A stretch of 20,415 nt of DNA from Lachnoclostridium sp. UBA6475 (GCA_002435545.1 DJNB01000169.1:250-20664), one strand, 5' to 3'. Positions 6,800 to 15,138 are shown, numbered from the stretch's first letter. Program-made: numbers and translations. The notes: generated from the letters alone by a model not told the origin.

Positions 6800-9364
6800 C
6801 TAATTCAAATAGCTAAAGAAACTGTTTCCGTTGTCTTTAAACAATTTTTCAGCCTGCGTTCGTTTCATCGTTGTTACATTTCCCGATGCCGGATCATATA
6901 CTGTGATATTTTTGGTATCATATCCGCTTATTACTACAGCGGTAGAATCCCCTGTCATCGCGATCACATATTTGTTATTACTTACAAAATACAACACCTG
7001 TTCCAGGGTTGCGCCGGTGAGATTCATTGGTTCTTCCATATATTGCGCAAGCATCGGATATACCGCCGCTTTTTTCTTTGCCAGCGCCGCTGCGTCAACC
7101 GAAATATGATTGGCTTTTAAAACCATAGAGGCACAGGCCGCAAGATTTGTTATCTGTCCCCCTGCTTTCTGCATCTCGATACCGGCAATGCTGTTCATAA
7201 GGAAACTTCCGCTTCTCTCCCAGACCACATGATGGGTACGCGAAACTACCACTCCCATCTGTTCATCGGCTTTTTGAATTGCCAGAACCGGTTTTTCATA
7301 GGCTTCTGTAATTTTTCCAAGAGCATATACATAATACTGCGGTACTCGGATCTCATCAAGATGCACGGCACGCGCACTTGTCATGATCTTCTCTTCTGCC
7401 ACCTTATACTCCGGCACTTTATCAATGGTAAAACTTGCCGGAAAGCCAATGTACCACTCTGTCTGTGCAGTGTCCGTCACTCTCGACTGCATTTGGTAGG
7501 CGCTTGTCTTATACTCTGTCTGGTTCAGGATACTGTCGTCTGAAATTTGTCTATAGGATTTTTTGCCCTGCCGTTTCACACGGGACAACGTCATAACATT
7601 TCCTTGAACCGTGACTTCCTTCACGTATACATTTTTCTGTTCATACGTTTTCACGGGAGTTCCTTTTTCATCGGCAATTACAAGTTTATAACATGGCGCC
7701 ATCTCTTCGTCTGTCGTCTTCGATGTGATATCGGTTTTCTTCACATAACCATAGATCACTTTATCGTTGATCACACCGAGCAGCCGAATGAAGCAGGCGT
7801 CGTTTTCCGGTTTTAAGATGGTCTTTTCTTCGGTTTCCAGATTAAAGACCGTCAATTCCTCTCCATATCCTTTTTCCAGATTATCCGACCAGGCAAAACA
7901 ATCAAACTGTACTGTCTTTCCCGCCTCTTTTTTCGTTATGCTCCGAATGATCTGGAAACTTCCGTTTGTGACATTTTCTGCCAATTTTGTCAATCGGTGG
8001 GACTCCATATTATAGGCATATACCGTACCGGCAACAGCAAAATAATACACATTTTTACCGCTGACATAACCATAATTATTGAAATCCTTATTGAGCTGCT
8101 GTTCTGTTGTGTCGATCGGAAGATACACAAGTTCCTCAATCTCTTCTTCCTTTGCTGCATATTTGTACAGAACAATTGCCACTTTTCCCTCATACTGCCC
8201 TCTCGGCACATACCCCGCAACTGCAAAATAAAGATTTCCATCGTCATCGGTTTTAAGAAGACGCATCTGCGGCACAGCATTTTCACGGTACTCATAGGGT
8301 GCCTTTTCGCTGTACGAAGAATATAATTTGGTAATTACATTTTTGCTTTTATCCATATCATAGCAGTACAGATTGCCTTCTCTGGCAAAAAACAACTGCT
8401 TTGTGTTTTCATTGTTCATCAGATCCATCGACGTATCATTGGTGATTCCTATCTTGATCTGATTTTTCTGCACACTCGTAAGACCTGCATCAAAAACGGT
8501 TTCCATCGTCCGTTCATAATTAAGAAGATATCCTCTGCCGCCGGCATAACGGATACGGTAAAATTCATTGACGCGGTACGTTTCCTTCCCCGTTGCCGTC
8601 TTGCCTTTGACATAATAATTCAACTGAAAACAGGCAGTCTCCATATTGTATTCTTTTACAATAGGAACCGGCTCCGATACCTTTTTTGGAGAAAGTTTCC
8701 CCCAGGTTACCAGATCGCTGTCAGATTTAATATTGACTTCTGCCAATGTATCATTGGCCGACGTTCCATCCGGCTCCAGATACCGGCTGAGTTCCTCTGC
8801 CTTGGATTTGTTGAACGTATCTTCATGGAATTTCATCGCAAATGCAAGTTTTTCCTGCAAATTGGAATTCTCCATATAGTATTTTAATCTGGTATAATAA
8901 TGAATCTTTCGACCCGATTCGGTTGTCGCCGTAATCGCAAGGATATACTCCGTACTTGTCTTAAAACCATATTCAAAGATCAGATCAACCTGCTCCGTGT
9001 CCTGCGAAACAGCATTAAGTTCCTTTTTTTCGTACACTTCAAGAGTATCTTTGTCTATGATCTCATACTGCATTTTTACAATTTTTGTCTTTGTGCCGCC
9101 GATGACAACACTCATCGTCTTATCTGCCGCAAGCGGTGTAATGGATTCCCGCACAATGTTGGCGTCCAGCACTCCGCTGTAACCAAACAGGCGGTTCATC
9201 GTAATTCCCTGGCTTTTCAGAGTAAGATACGGAAATGACTCACTGCCGGCCTCCACGACCTGCCCCGTCTCGTAACTGTCGCTCTGCAGACGGCTGCCAA
9301 AGAAAAAAAGCGCTCCACAAAATATAATCATTAAAACAACAACTTTATAAATATATTTAACCAT
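6800..9364 (-). CDS. Membrane-anchored protein with beta-rich core and inactive-looking C39-like domain
   Basis: 854 residues, not recognised as a named family. One N-terminal membrane helix (about residues 5-23, YKVVVLMIIFCGALFFFG) with the bulk predicted outside. Residues about 60-300 look like strand-rich domains; 300-690 contain repeating short strands such as NLYCYDMDKSKNVI, GNLYFAVAGYV and VYYFAVAGTVYAYN that resemble propeller blades. The last ~130 residues follow the C39-like peptidase plan: TNLAACASMVL, then AVVISGYDTKNITVYDP. The expected catalytic Cys and His are Asn740 and Thr808 in my alignment, while the Asp of YDP (824) remains, so it should be a binding module rather than a protease. 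ATG at 9364 (GAGG before it) is preferred to an open extension to 9457. It is first in the series leading to cdd. Confidence 0.75.
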   Translation of the reverse strand: MVKYIYKVVVLMIIFCGALFFFGSRLQSDSYETGQVVEAGSESFPYLTLKSQGITMNRLFGYSGVLDANIVRESITPLAADKTMSVVIGGTKTKIVKMQYEIIDKDTLEVYEKKELNAVSQDTEQVDLIFEYGFKTSTEYILAITATTESGRKIHYYTRLKYYMENSNLQEKLAFAMKFHEDTFNKSKAEELSRYLEPDGTSANDTLAEVNIKSDSDLVTWGKLSPKKVSEPVPIVKEYNMETACFQLNYYVKGKTATGKETYRVNEFYRIRYAGGRGYLLNYERTMETVFDAGLTSVQKNQIKIGITNDTSMDLMNNENTKQLFFAREGNLYCYDMDKSKNVITKLYSSYSEKAPYEYRENAVPQMRLLKTDDDGNLYFAVAGYVPRGQYEGKVAIVLYKYAAKEEEIEELVYLPIDTTEQQLNKDFNNYGYVSGKNVYYFAVAGTVYAYNMESHRLTKLAENVTNGSFQIIRSITKKEAGKTVQFDCFAWSDNLEKGYGEELTVFNLETEEKTILKPENDACFIRLLGVINDKVIYGYVKKTDITSKTTDEEMAPCYKLVIADEKGTPVKTYEQKNVYVKEVTVQGNVMTLSRVKRQGKKSYRQISDDSILNQTEYKTSAYQMQSRVTDTAQTEWYIGFPASFTIDKVPEYKVAEEKIMTSARAVHLDEIRVPQYYVYALGKITEAYEKPVLAIQKADEQMGVVVSRTHHVVWERSGSFLMNSIAGIEMQKAGGQITNLAACASMVLKANHISVDAAALAKKKAAVYPMLAQYMEEPMNLTGATLEQVLYFVSNNKYVIAMTGDSTAVVISGYDTKNITVYDPASGNVTTMKRTQAEKLFKDNGNSFFSYLN

Positions 9365-9413
9365 TGAAATCCTCGATTCTAACTTCTTTATATCATCACG
9401 TAGTTCTCTCAAT

Positions 9414-9442
9414 AGTGTATCACAGTTGAAAGAACAGGGCAA
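9414..9442 (-). promoter_or_regulatory. Promoter of the minus-strand block starting with the 854-residue protein
   Basis: On the minus strand TTGCCC (9442-9437), 17 bases, TACACT (9419-9414) with an extended TGA just before the -10. It is the first good promoter upstream of the large gene and probably drives the block through rsmF. Confidence 0.65.
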
Positions 9443-9473
9443 GATGAGAAAACACACTTTTTTTATTCTTTCA

Positions 9474-9479
9474 TATAAT
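9474..9479 (+). promoter_or_regulatory. -10 element of the 129-codon gene
   Basis: A perfect TATAAT 46 bases ahead of the ATG at 9526. The -35 position is A/C rich and poor, so the promoter assignment rests on the -10 and on the divergent gene layout. Confidence 0.4.
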
Positions 9480-9525
9480 ATGGGTAAAACATCTGCGAAA
9501 TTTATGCGCCAGAAAGGACTCTGCT

Positions 9526-9915
9526 ATGAATACACCGATTTCCACCTTTTATGATTACTTCCCGGGTTCTGCACTGACTCCGGGTATCCCACCGATCCTG
9601 GGAGCCGGAAAATTGATAGAATTCGAACATGATTTCCAATATATGAAACAATTATACCCGGAAATGTGTAAAAAACTACTGAATCAGATTGAAGAATGCT
9701 GCGACCATCTGGAATACGAGGGAAGCATCCTGTTTGATTCATACCCGGATAAGATCACATTGGAGCGAATGGCAAAAAAAGTTCTGAAAGACTCTCTCCC
9801 GGCGGATGAAACGGATTCTTTTGAAACACTTCTTCCCTTAACCGTCATTCTGTTATACCAGGAAATTTTATACCGCAGAATACGTTATCGCAGCCGTAAG
9901 CGGTTATATATGTAA
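9526..9915 (+). CDS. Conserved-looking hypothetical protein, 129 residues
   Basis: No family recognised. The sequence starts MNTPISTFYDYFPGSALTPG, continues with a charged helical part (FEHDFQYMKQLYPEMCKKLLNQIEE split by turns), then the motif EGSILFDSYPDKITLERM, and ends in a strongly basic tail (YRRIRYRSRKRLYM). There is no signal peptide or membrane helix apart from a short hydrophobic TVILLYQEIL stretch. I recall similar short proteins with an EGS-x3-D-x-YPDK motif in Lachnospiraceae, function unknown. ATG has AAAGGA seven bases upstream. It is divergent from the large membrane-anchored gene and convergent with the EAL gene, with which it shares the hairpin at 9920-9982. Confidence 0.75.
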   Translation: MNTPISTFYDYFPGSALTPGIPPILGAGKLIEFEHDFQYMKQLYPEMCKKLLNQIEECCDHLEYEGSILFDSYPDKITLERMAKKVLKDSLPADETDSFETLLPLTVILLYQEILYRRIRYRSRKRLYM

Positions 9916-9919
9916 CAAA

Positions 9920-9982
9920 AGATCCTGTTTCCCGGATGTCCCGGCGCTTTTCTGTACACGCGGCACCCTTGAAACAGGATCT
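9920..9982. terminator. Convergent terminator hairpin between the 129-codon gene and the EAL gene
   Basis: A perfect 12-base stem AGATCCTGTTTC (9920-9931) / GAAACAGGATCT (9971-9982) closes a 39-base loop holding CCGG and GCG-rich arms that could form inner stems. On the minus strand it is followed by TTTTGTT, as expected for an intrinsic terminator of the EAL gene; on the plus strand CTCTATTATTT follows, a weaker tail. It sits 18 bases after the EAL stop and five after the other stop. Confidence 0.7.
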
Positions 9983-9999
9983 CTCTATTATTTATGATG

Positions 10000-11496
10000 T
10001 TATGCACTCTTTGCAAATGCGATCTTTACGAAATCTTTGACCGGCATTGGCTTTGCAAATACAAATCCCTGGATATAGTCACAATCCATTGCTTTCAGAT
10101 ATTCAACCTGGGATCGGATCTCAACCCCTTCGGATATTGTCTTCAAATGCAGGTTCTGCGCCAGATGAAGAATGCTGTTGATAATATCTTTTCCACGCTT
10201 GTCCTCTTCGGTTTCCACAAAGAACACACGGTCTAACTTCAACGCATCCACTTTAATATCTTTCAACATATTTAAAGAAGAATATCCGCTTCCAAAATCA
10301 TCGATCGAACATTTCATACCCGCTTCATGAATTTTATTCACAAGATCCGTCATCTCCGAAATCTCATTAAAGAACAGGGATTCCGTCAGTTCAATCTCAA
10401 TACTTCCTTCCGGCACATCGTACCGCTGTAATATCTCACGGTAACTGTCGAAAAAGTTTGGCACCAGAAAATGCCCTCTCGACATATTAACCGAAACCGG
10501 GATAATACGATACCCCTTGTGATACCAGTTTTCGATCATTTTACATACCTGCTCGAACATAAACAGATCGAGTTCCACAATGAAACCGTTTTTTTCAAAC
10601 AATGGGATAAATTCTCCCGGAAAAATCATGCCCTCTTCCGGAGACACCCATCTTACCAAAGCCTCCGCCCCGGCAATCGTCTCATGTGCCAATTCATATT
10701 TAGGCTGAAGATACGGAATAAATTCGCCATCTTTCAATGCCTGTTCCATCCGCATCTCCAGATGTTTTTCCCGCTCTAATTTGCGATGTTCTTTTTCATC
10801 ATAGACACCAATCTTTTTCAACTGCTGCGGCATCTGCAATGTCTTTTTCAAAGCCAGATTGGCGCGCTCTAACATTGCCGAAACCGGCATCGTCTTGTCT
10901 TCCACAAGGTATACTCCAAAAAACAGACGCAGCCCGTAAGAAGTACCCTGTATATCCGTCAAATGACTCAGTTGTTCATTTAAACGATTCAGCCGGTGCT
11001 CTAATTTTTTCATCGAATGAAACCGTAATAGCATACCAAAGTTATCTGCCATAATACGCCCGGAAACCTCATCCCAGTTCAGGATCTCCTCATCGATCAA
11101 TCTGTGAACTTCCCGCAGAACCTTGTCACCTTCTTCATCGCTATACAGTTCGTTGACCAATTTAAACCGGTCAATATTGGCATATACAAGGGCAAAATCA
11201 CCTTCGCCCTGTAATAAAACACTCGCAATTCTTTCAAATTCTCTCTTGTTCTTTCCACCGGTAATGTCATCTACTCCTGTTTTCTGGTAAAAAAGTACGT
11301 ACTTTACCACAATGGAAAATGCAATGATAGCTACAGAAAATGCCATCAGTGCAACTTTCAACAGCATATTTGACACATTTAACAACGCTACATTTAAGAA
11401 AAAAACAAGCGCCGCACCAAGCACGACGTCCCACGCTATCATGCCAATCATATTTCTCCACTCATATATCTTCGAGCGGATTCTCTTGATCAACAT
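10000..11496 (-). CDS. Membrane EAL phosphodiesterase with degenerate GGDEF domain
   Basis: 498 residues. Two membrane helices (about residues 16-38 and 44-69) precede a GGDEF-fold domain whose active-site motif is MADNF (149-153) instead of GGDEF, so it is unlikely to make c-di-GMP; such domains can bind GTP as regulators. The EAL domain keeps the full catalytic set: EALVRW (278-283), VSVNMS, ELTES, SIDDFGSGYSS, ALKLDR, ISEGVE and YIQGF. It should therefore hydrolyse c-di-GMP to pGpG. Start: ATG at 11496 has GAGGG nine bases upstream; ATG at 11505 directly abuts GAGGG and is less likely. It is monocistronic with its own promoter and terminator. Confidence 0.9.
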   Translation of the reverse strand: MLIKRIRSKIYEWRNMIGMIAWDVVLGAALVFFLNVALLNVSNMLLKVALMAFSVAIIAFSIVVKYVLFYQKTGVDDITGGKNKREFERIASVLLQGEGDFALVYANIDRFKLVNELYSDEEGDKVLREVHRLIDEEILNWDEVSGRIMADNFGMLLRFHSMKKLEHRLNRLNEQLSHLTDIQGTSYGLRLFFGVYLVEDKTMPVSAMLERANLALKKTLQMPQQLKKIGVYDEKEHRKLEREKHLEMRMEQALKDGEFIPYLQPKYELAHETIAGAEALVRWVSPEEGMIFPGEFIPLFEKNGFIVELDLFMFEQVCKMIENWYHKGYRIIPVSVNMSRGHFLVPNFFDSYREILQRYDVPEGSIEIELTESLFFNEISEMTDLVNKIHEAGMKCSIDDFGSGYSSLNMLKDIKVDALKLDRVFFVETEEDKRGKDIINSILHLAQNLHLKTISEGVEIRSQVEYLKAMDCDYIQGFVFAKPMPVKDFVKIAFAKSA

Positions 11497-11596
11497 TGTT
11501 TTCATCCCTCTTTCATCTTTTAAAAATTTGCAATGTATATTATATCCTGCCATCAAGCGAAGCCTGACGACCTTTACATGCATCAGCATATTTTAT

Positions 11597-11625
11597 ATTA
11601 TACCCCGAAAATCCAAAAATTACAA
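11597..11625 (-). promoter_or_regulatory. Promoter of the EAL gene
   Basis: On the minus strand TTGTAA (11625-11620), 17 bases, TATAAT (11602-11597), giving an untranslated leader of about 95 bases. The leader shows no recognisable c-di-GMP riboswitch. A second TATAAT nearer the gene (around 11541) lacks a -35. Confidence 0.65.
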
Positions 11626-11634
11626 GTTTATTTG

Positions 11635-12072
11635 CTAATGTGCCTCAAACACAACCTCTTTTGTTTTATTTTCCGTTTTTATTACAACATACGGAAAACT
11701 CGGCTTTTGCGAGACAGTTTCTTCTTTTGACGGACCTCTTAATTCTGTTTTAAGAAAAATTTTATCCTTTGTTTCTGCCATTTTTTTGACTAAAATACTG
11801 TATCCTCCTGTTTTTTGTTCTCCATATCCTACCGCCATATATAGATAGGTTCCATCCTGGTATGTCATTTGAAACGAATTTATCTTCTTTTCCTCCAGAT
11901 TCTTTAAAAGTTCTTCCGGGCAGTCGCGCATGGCGACAACGGTATAATCGCATTCGGTTCCCTCTTCCTTATCCTGACCGGTGGATATCTGTCCGCAGCC
12001 ACAGAGAAAAAGCCCTGTCAGCATACAGACAACCAGCAGTACAGCCTTGTTGAGCCTGCCTTTATTTTTCAT
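11635..12072 (-). CDS. Lipoprotein with PrcB-like C-terminal domain
   Basis: 145 residues. A lipoprotein signal peptide (LNKAVLLVVCMLTGLFLCGC, lipobox LFLCGC with Cys about residue 26) is followed by a short linker and a domain with the pattern YLYMAVGYGEQKTGGYSILVKKM ... LKTELRGPSKEETVSQKPSFPYVVIKTE, split here by a variable loop. This matches the PrcB-type domain known from protease-complex subunits (GYGxxxTGGYSI, PYxxI). It should be anchored on the outer face of the membrane. ATG at 12072 with GGAGA six bases upstream is preferred to ATG at 12090. No protease partner is adjacent, so its role is open. Confidence 0.8.
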   Translation of the reverse strand: MKNKGRLNKAVLLVVCMLTGLFLCGCGQISTGQDKEEGTECDYTVVAMRDCPEELLKNLEEKKINSFQMTYQDGTYLYMAVGYGEQKTGGYSILVKKMAETKDKIFLKTELRGPSKEETVSQKPSFPYVVIKTENKTKEVVFEAH

Positions 12073-12133
12073 AACCGTTCTCCATTCCATTTACTTTACT
12101 CCATGTATATGCCCGGCGTGGGCAAGATATGTC

Positions 12134-12162
12134 TTGCTGTTTCGGCTCCCCGGATGTATAAT
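12134..12162 (+). promoter_or_regulatory. Promoter of the AEC transporter gene
   Basis: TTGCTG (12134-12139), 17 bases, TATAAT (12157-12162), 52 bases before the ATG at 12215. Confidence 0.7.
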
Positions 12163-12214
12163 GGATATCGGGTCTTTACCGGCCAACCGTTACTTACAGA
12201 AAGGAATCAGAACA

Positions 12215-13153
12215 ATGGAAAATTTTCTTTACAGTTTAAATGCGACTCTCCCGATCTTTTTAATCATGGTGCTCGGCAAAATGCTGTTCCGCTTAAAGAT
12301 CATCAATGAAGAGTTTACAAAATCCGCGGATAAATATGTATTTTATGTCGCCCTGCCAGCCCTTGTTTTCAAGGATCTGACAGAAAATAATATCCGCGAT
12401 TCCTTTGATTTAAAATATGTGTTGTACTGCTTTTTTGTCACATTGTTTATTATCCTGATCCTTTGGTTTCTGACCGAAAAATTCATGAAAAATGAGGCGG
12501 AAAAGGGCGCTTTTATCCAGGCTTCGTACCGAAGCAGTGCCGCCATACTCGGACTTGCTTTTATTGATAATATGTATGACAGTGCCGGTATGGCTCCTTT
12601 GATGATCATCGGCGCCGTTCCGCTGTTTAATATATTTGCCGTGATCATATTGACTGTAAAAGGGGACAATGGCGAACATCCGGATATGAAACATACGATC
12701 CTGAATATTTTCAAAAATCCGATCCTGCTTGGCATTTTATTTGCCCTTCCGTTTGCCTTTTTGGATATTCATTTTCCAACATTTGTAAATAAAGGAATCT
12801 CGTATCTGGCTTCCACGGCTTCTCCGCTGGCACTGCTTTCGATCGGAGCCGGGTTTGAGGGGAAAAAGGCGATCAAAAAAATACGTCCGACCCTGCTTGC
12901 GAGTTTTATTAAATTGATCCTGCTGTGTGCCATCTTTCTTCCACCGGCGGTCTATATGGGCTACCGCCGCCAGGAATTGATCGGCATCCTTATCATGCTT
13001 GGCTCGCCGGCAACGGTGTCCTGCTATATCATGGCAAAGAATACCGGAAACGATGTTGTCCTGACAAGCAGCGTGATCGTATTGACTACCCTGCTTTCTT
13101 CCATCACTTTGACCGCATGGATCTTTGTGCTAAAAAGCATGGGCGTTCTCTAA
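12215..13153 (+). CDS. AEC (auxin efflux carrier) family transporter
   Basis: 312 residues with about ten membrane helices in two halves, the plan of AEC transporters, which move organic or amino acid anions. Seen: an N-terminal helix TLPIFLIMVLGKMLFRLKII, SADKYVFYVALPALVFKDL (helix 2 with conserved proline), RSSAAILGLAFIDN, IFKNPILLGILFALPF in the middle (the conserved NP before a helix), LASTASPLALLSIGAGFE, and GSPATVSCYIMAKNTGND near the end. Substrate (malate, other carboxylate or amino acid) cannot be told. The frame is open back to 11981, but ATG at 12215 has AAAGGA nine bases upstream and fits the family start. pgi follows with its own promoter. Confidence 0.9.
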   Translation: MENFLYSLNATLPIFLIMVLGKMLFRLKIINEEFTKSADKYVFYVALPALVFKDLTENNIRDSFDLKYVLYCFFVTLFIILILWFLTEKFMKNEAEKGAFIQASYRSSAAILGLAFIDNMYDSAGMAPLMIIGAVPLFNIFAVIILTVKGDNGEHPDMKHTILNIFKNPILLGILFALPFAFLDIHFPTFVNKGISYLASTASPLALLSIGAGFEGKKAIKKIRPTLLASFIKLILLCAIFLPPAVYMGYRRQELIGILIMLGSPATVSCYIMAKNTGNDVVLTSSVIVLTTLLSSITLTAWIFVLKSMGVL

Positions 13154-13160
13154 ATTTTCA

Positions 13161-13189
13161 TTGCAGATTGCCCTGTTATATTATATAAT
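13161..13189 (+). promoter_or_regulatory. Promoter of pgi
   Basis: TTGCAG (13161-13166), 17 bases, TATAAT (13184-13189). It begins eight bases after the transporter stop and gives a leader of about 105 bases. Confidence 0.7.
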
Positions 13190-13210
13190 ATAAAGGAACG
13201 ACTGCGGTTT

Positions 13211-13287
13211 ACGATACCGGATCGTTACTATTTAAGAAGCCCTGCCTCTAAGCGCAGGTAAAGTATATCGGAGCATTTTACGCTCCG
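13211..13287 (+). promoter_or_regulatory. Hairpin-rich 5' leader of pgi
   Basis: Three small stem-loops follow one another between promoter and start codon: ACGAT/ATCGT (13211-13215, 13221-13225), CCTGC/GCAGG (13241-13245, 13254-13258) and CGGAGC/GCTCCG (13269-13274, 13282-13287). The last one ends three bases before the AGGAGG ribosome site. No known riboswitch class is recognised; transcript stabilisation or translational control is possible. Confidence 0.4.
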
Positions 13288-13301
13288 GACAGGAGGATTG
13301 T

Positions 13302-14882
13302 ATGAGTAATTGGAAAAATTTGGATACTTTGGATTCTTACAAGGTATTGTCACAAAAAGAACAGGTAAATCTTGCTGATGTCATGTCAGGGGAAAACGGC
13401 GCAAAACGTGTACAGACTTATCAAGTACCGATGGCAGCCGGTCTTTCTTACAACTATGCTTCCAAGCAGGTAAACGATGACATCCTGAAGGCGCTTTCCT
13501 CTTTGGCGGAAGAAGCTGAATTAGCAGAAAAATATAAAGAATTATACAACGGTGCCGTAATCAATACTGGCGAAAAACGTCTCGTGCTTCACCAGCTGAC
13601 ACGTGGCCAGCTTGGCGAAACGGTTACTGCCGACGGTGTTGACAAGCGCGAGTTTTATGTAAGCCAGCAAAAACGGATCGCAGATTTTGCAAACAAAGTC
13701 CACAATGGTGAGATCACCAATGCAGCCGGCGAAAAATTTACAACCGTAGTACAGATCGGAATCGGCGGAAGTGACCTTGGCCCCCGCGCAATGTACATCG
13801 CTCTTGAAAACTGGGCAAAAAAGAATAACACCTTTAAAATGGACGCAAAATTTATCAGCAACGTAGATCCGGATGATGCCGCTGCAGTATTAAACGCAAC
13901 CGATGTTGCCCATGCGATCTTCGTTCTCGTTTCCAAATCCGGCACCACATTGGAGACATTGACAAATGAATCTTTTGTAAAAGATGCTTTGAAAAAAGCC
14001 GGTCTGGATCCGGCAAAACATATGATCGCGGTTACCAGCGAGACTTCTCCGCTGGCAAAGAGCGACGATTATCTGGCTGCGTTCTTTATGGATGACTATA
14101 TCGGCGGACGTTTCTCTTCGACTTCCGCAGTCGGTGGAGCCGTTCTCTCCCTTGCTTTCGGCCCGGACGTATTTGCACGCTTCTTAAATGGAGCTGCCGA
14201 GGAAGATGCTCTTGCGAAAAACGAAGATCTTCTGAAAAACCCGGCAATGCTCGATGCTTTGATTGGTGTATATGAGCGAAATGTACTTGGCTATCCGGCA
14301 ACCGCTGTCCTTCCATATTCACAGGCACTCAGCCGTTTCCCGGCTCATTTGCAGCAATTGGATATGGAGTCCAACGGTAAATCCGTAAACCGTTTTGGCG
14401 AACCGGTTTCCTATCCAACCGGACCTGTCATTTTCGGTGAACCGGGAACGAACGGACAGCATTCCTTCTACCAGCTGTTACATCAGGGAACCGACATCGT
14501 TCCTCTCCAGTTTATCGGTTTTAAAAACAATCAGTTAGAAACCGATGTGGACATCCAGGGCAGCACAAGCCAGCAGAAACTCTGTGCCAACGTCGCAGCT
14601 CAGATCGTTGCGTTTGCCTGCGGTAAAAAGGACGAAAATAACAACAAAAACTTTGAAGGCGGCCGCCCATCCAGCATTATCATCGGCGACCAGCTGACAC
14701 CGGAGGCACTCGGTGCCCTTTTGGCTCATTTTGAAAACAAAGTAATGTTCCAGGGATTTGTATGGAATGTCAACAGTTTTGACCAGGAAGGCGTACAGCT
14801 CGGTAAAGTGCTTGCAAAGAAAGTTCTTGCTCACGAGACAGACGGCGCTTTGAAAGTATACAGTGATTTACTGAACATTTAA
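13302..14882 (+). CDS. pgi: Glucose-6-phosphate isomerase
   Basis: 526 residues; interconverts glucose 6-phosphate and fructose 6-phosphate in glycolysis and gluconeogenesis, in the cytoplasm. Family motifs: VVQIGIGGSDLGPRAMY (near 150), VSKSGTTLETLTN for the phosphate site (near 210), GGRFSSTSAVG, the signature GEPGTNGQHSFYQLLHQGTD with catalytic Glu and His (near 380-400), GSTSQQKLCAN, and NSFDQEGVQLGKVLAKK with the catalytic lysine near the C-terminus. Full length, one gene per transcript, with an AGGAGG site eight bases before ATG and a strong terminator. Confidence 0.97.
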   Translation: MSNWKNLDTLDSYKVLSQKEQVNLADVMSGENGAKRVQTYQVPMAAGLSYNYASKQVNDDILKALSSLAEEAELAEKYKELYNGAVINTGEKRLVLHQLTRGQLGETVTADGVDKREFYVSQQKRIADFANKVHNGEITNAAGEKFTTVVQIGIGGSDLGPRAMYIALENWAKKNNTFKMDAKFISNVDPDDAAAVLNATDVAHAIFVLVSKSGTTLETLTNESFVKDALKKAGLDPAKHMIAVTSETSPLAKSDDYLAAFFMDDYIGGRFSSTSAVGGAVLSLAFGPDVFARFLNGAAEEDALAKNEDLLKNPAMLDALIGVYERNVLGYPATAVLPYSQALSRFPAHLQQLDMESNGKSVNRFGEPVSYPTGPVIFGEPGTNGQHSFYQLLHQGTDIVPLQFIGFKNNQLETDVDIQGSTSQQKLCANVAAQIVAFACGKKDENNNKNFEGGRPSSIIIGDQLTPEALGALLAHFENKVMFQGFVWNVNSFDQEGVQLGKVLAKKVLAHETDGALKVYSDLLNI

Positions 14883-14912
14883 TCATCACTCTTGTGTTTA
14901 TGTTCTTAACAA

Positions 14913-14945
14913 AGTGGGGCTGAAAAATCAGCTCCGCTTTTTTTC
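14913..14945 (+). terminator. Intrinsic terminator of pgi
   Basis: An 11-base stem AGTGGGGCTGA (14913-14923) / TCAGCTCCGCT (14928-14938) with two G-T wobbles and an AAAA loop is followed by a run of seven T. It lies 30 bases after the stop and ends ten bases before the tRNA-Trp promoter. Confidence 0.93.
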
Positions 14946-14954
14946 ATTTTTTAC

Positions 14955-14983
14955 TTGACAAATCGACAAAAAAACGGTATGAT
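14955..14983 (+). promoter_or_regulatory. Promoter of tRNA-Trp
   Basis: Consensus TTGACA (14955-14960), 17 bases, TATGAT (14978-14983), placing the transcript start about 30 bases before the mature tRNA. Confidence 0.88.
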
Positions 14984-15019
14984 AAGTAAGTCGGTGCAAT
15001 TACCGAAACAATTTCATAT

Positions 15020-15090
15020 AGGGGCATAGTTCATCGGTAGAATAAGAGTCTCCAAAACTCCAGAGCTGGGTTCGATTCCTAGTGCCCCTG
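15020..15090 (+). tRNA. tRNA-Trp (anticodon CCA)
   Basis: Acceptor stem AGGGGCA (15020-15026) / TGCCCCT (15083-15089) and discriminator G. The seven-base anticodon loop CTCCAAA gives anticodon CCA, and the T-arm is CTGGG-TTCGATT-CCTAG. CCA is not encoded; TTC follows. It is a single-tRNA unit with its own promoter and a hairpin terminator ten bases downstream. Accessory genes begin directly after it. Confidence 0.96.
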
Positions 15091-15099
15091 TTCTTTAGG

Positions 15100-15138
15100 C
15101 AGGATTACACAGACAGCGTGTTGTGGAATCCTGTTTTT
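15100..15138 (+). terminator. Intrinsic terminator of tRNA-Trp
   Basis: CAGGATT-A-CACA (15100-15110 region) pairs with TGTG-G-AATCCTG (ending 15133), interrupted by one A/G mismatch, followed by TTTTTGT. Confidence 0.85.

Noticed and set aside
11497..11596. c-di-GMP riboswitch in the EAL gene leader
   Set aside because: The leader is under 100 bases and shows none of the GEMM-type conserved segments.
15060..15090. tRNA-Trp 3' end as an attachment site with a downstream copy
   Set aside because: I searched by eye for the T-arm and acceptor sequence downstream and found no duplicate; no integrase gene is present.
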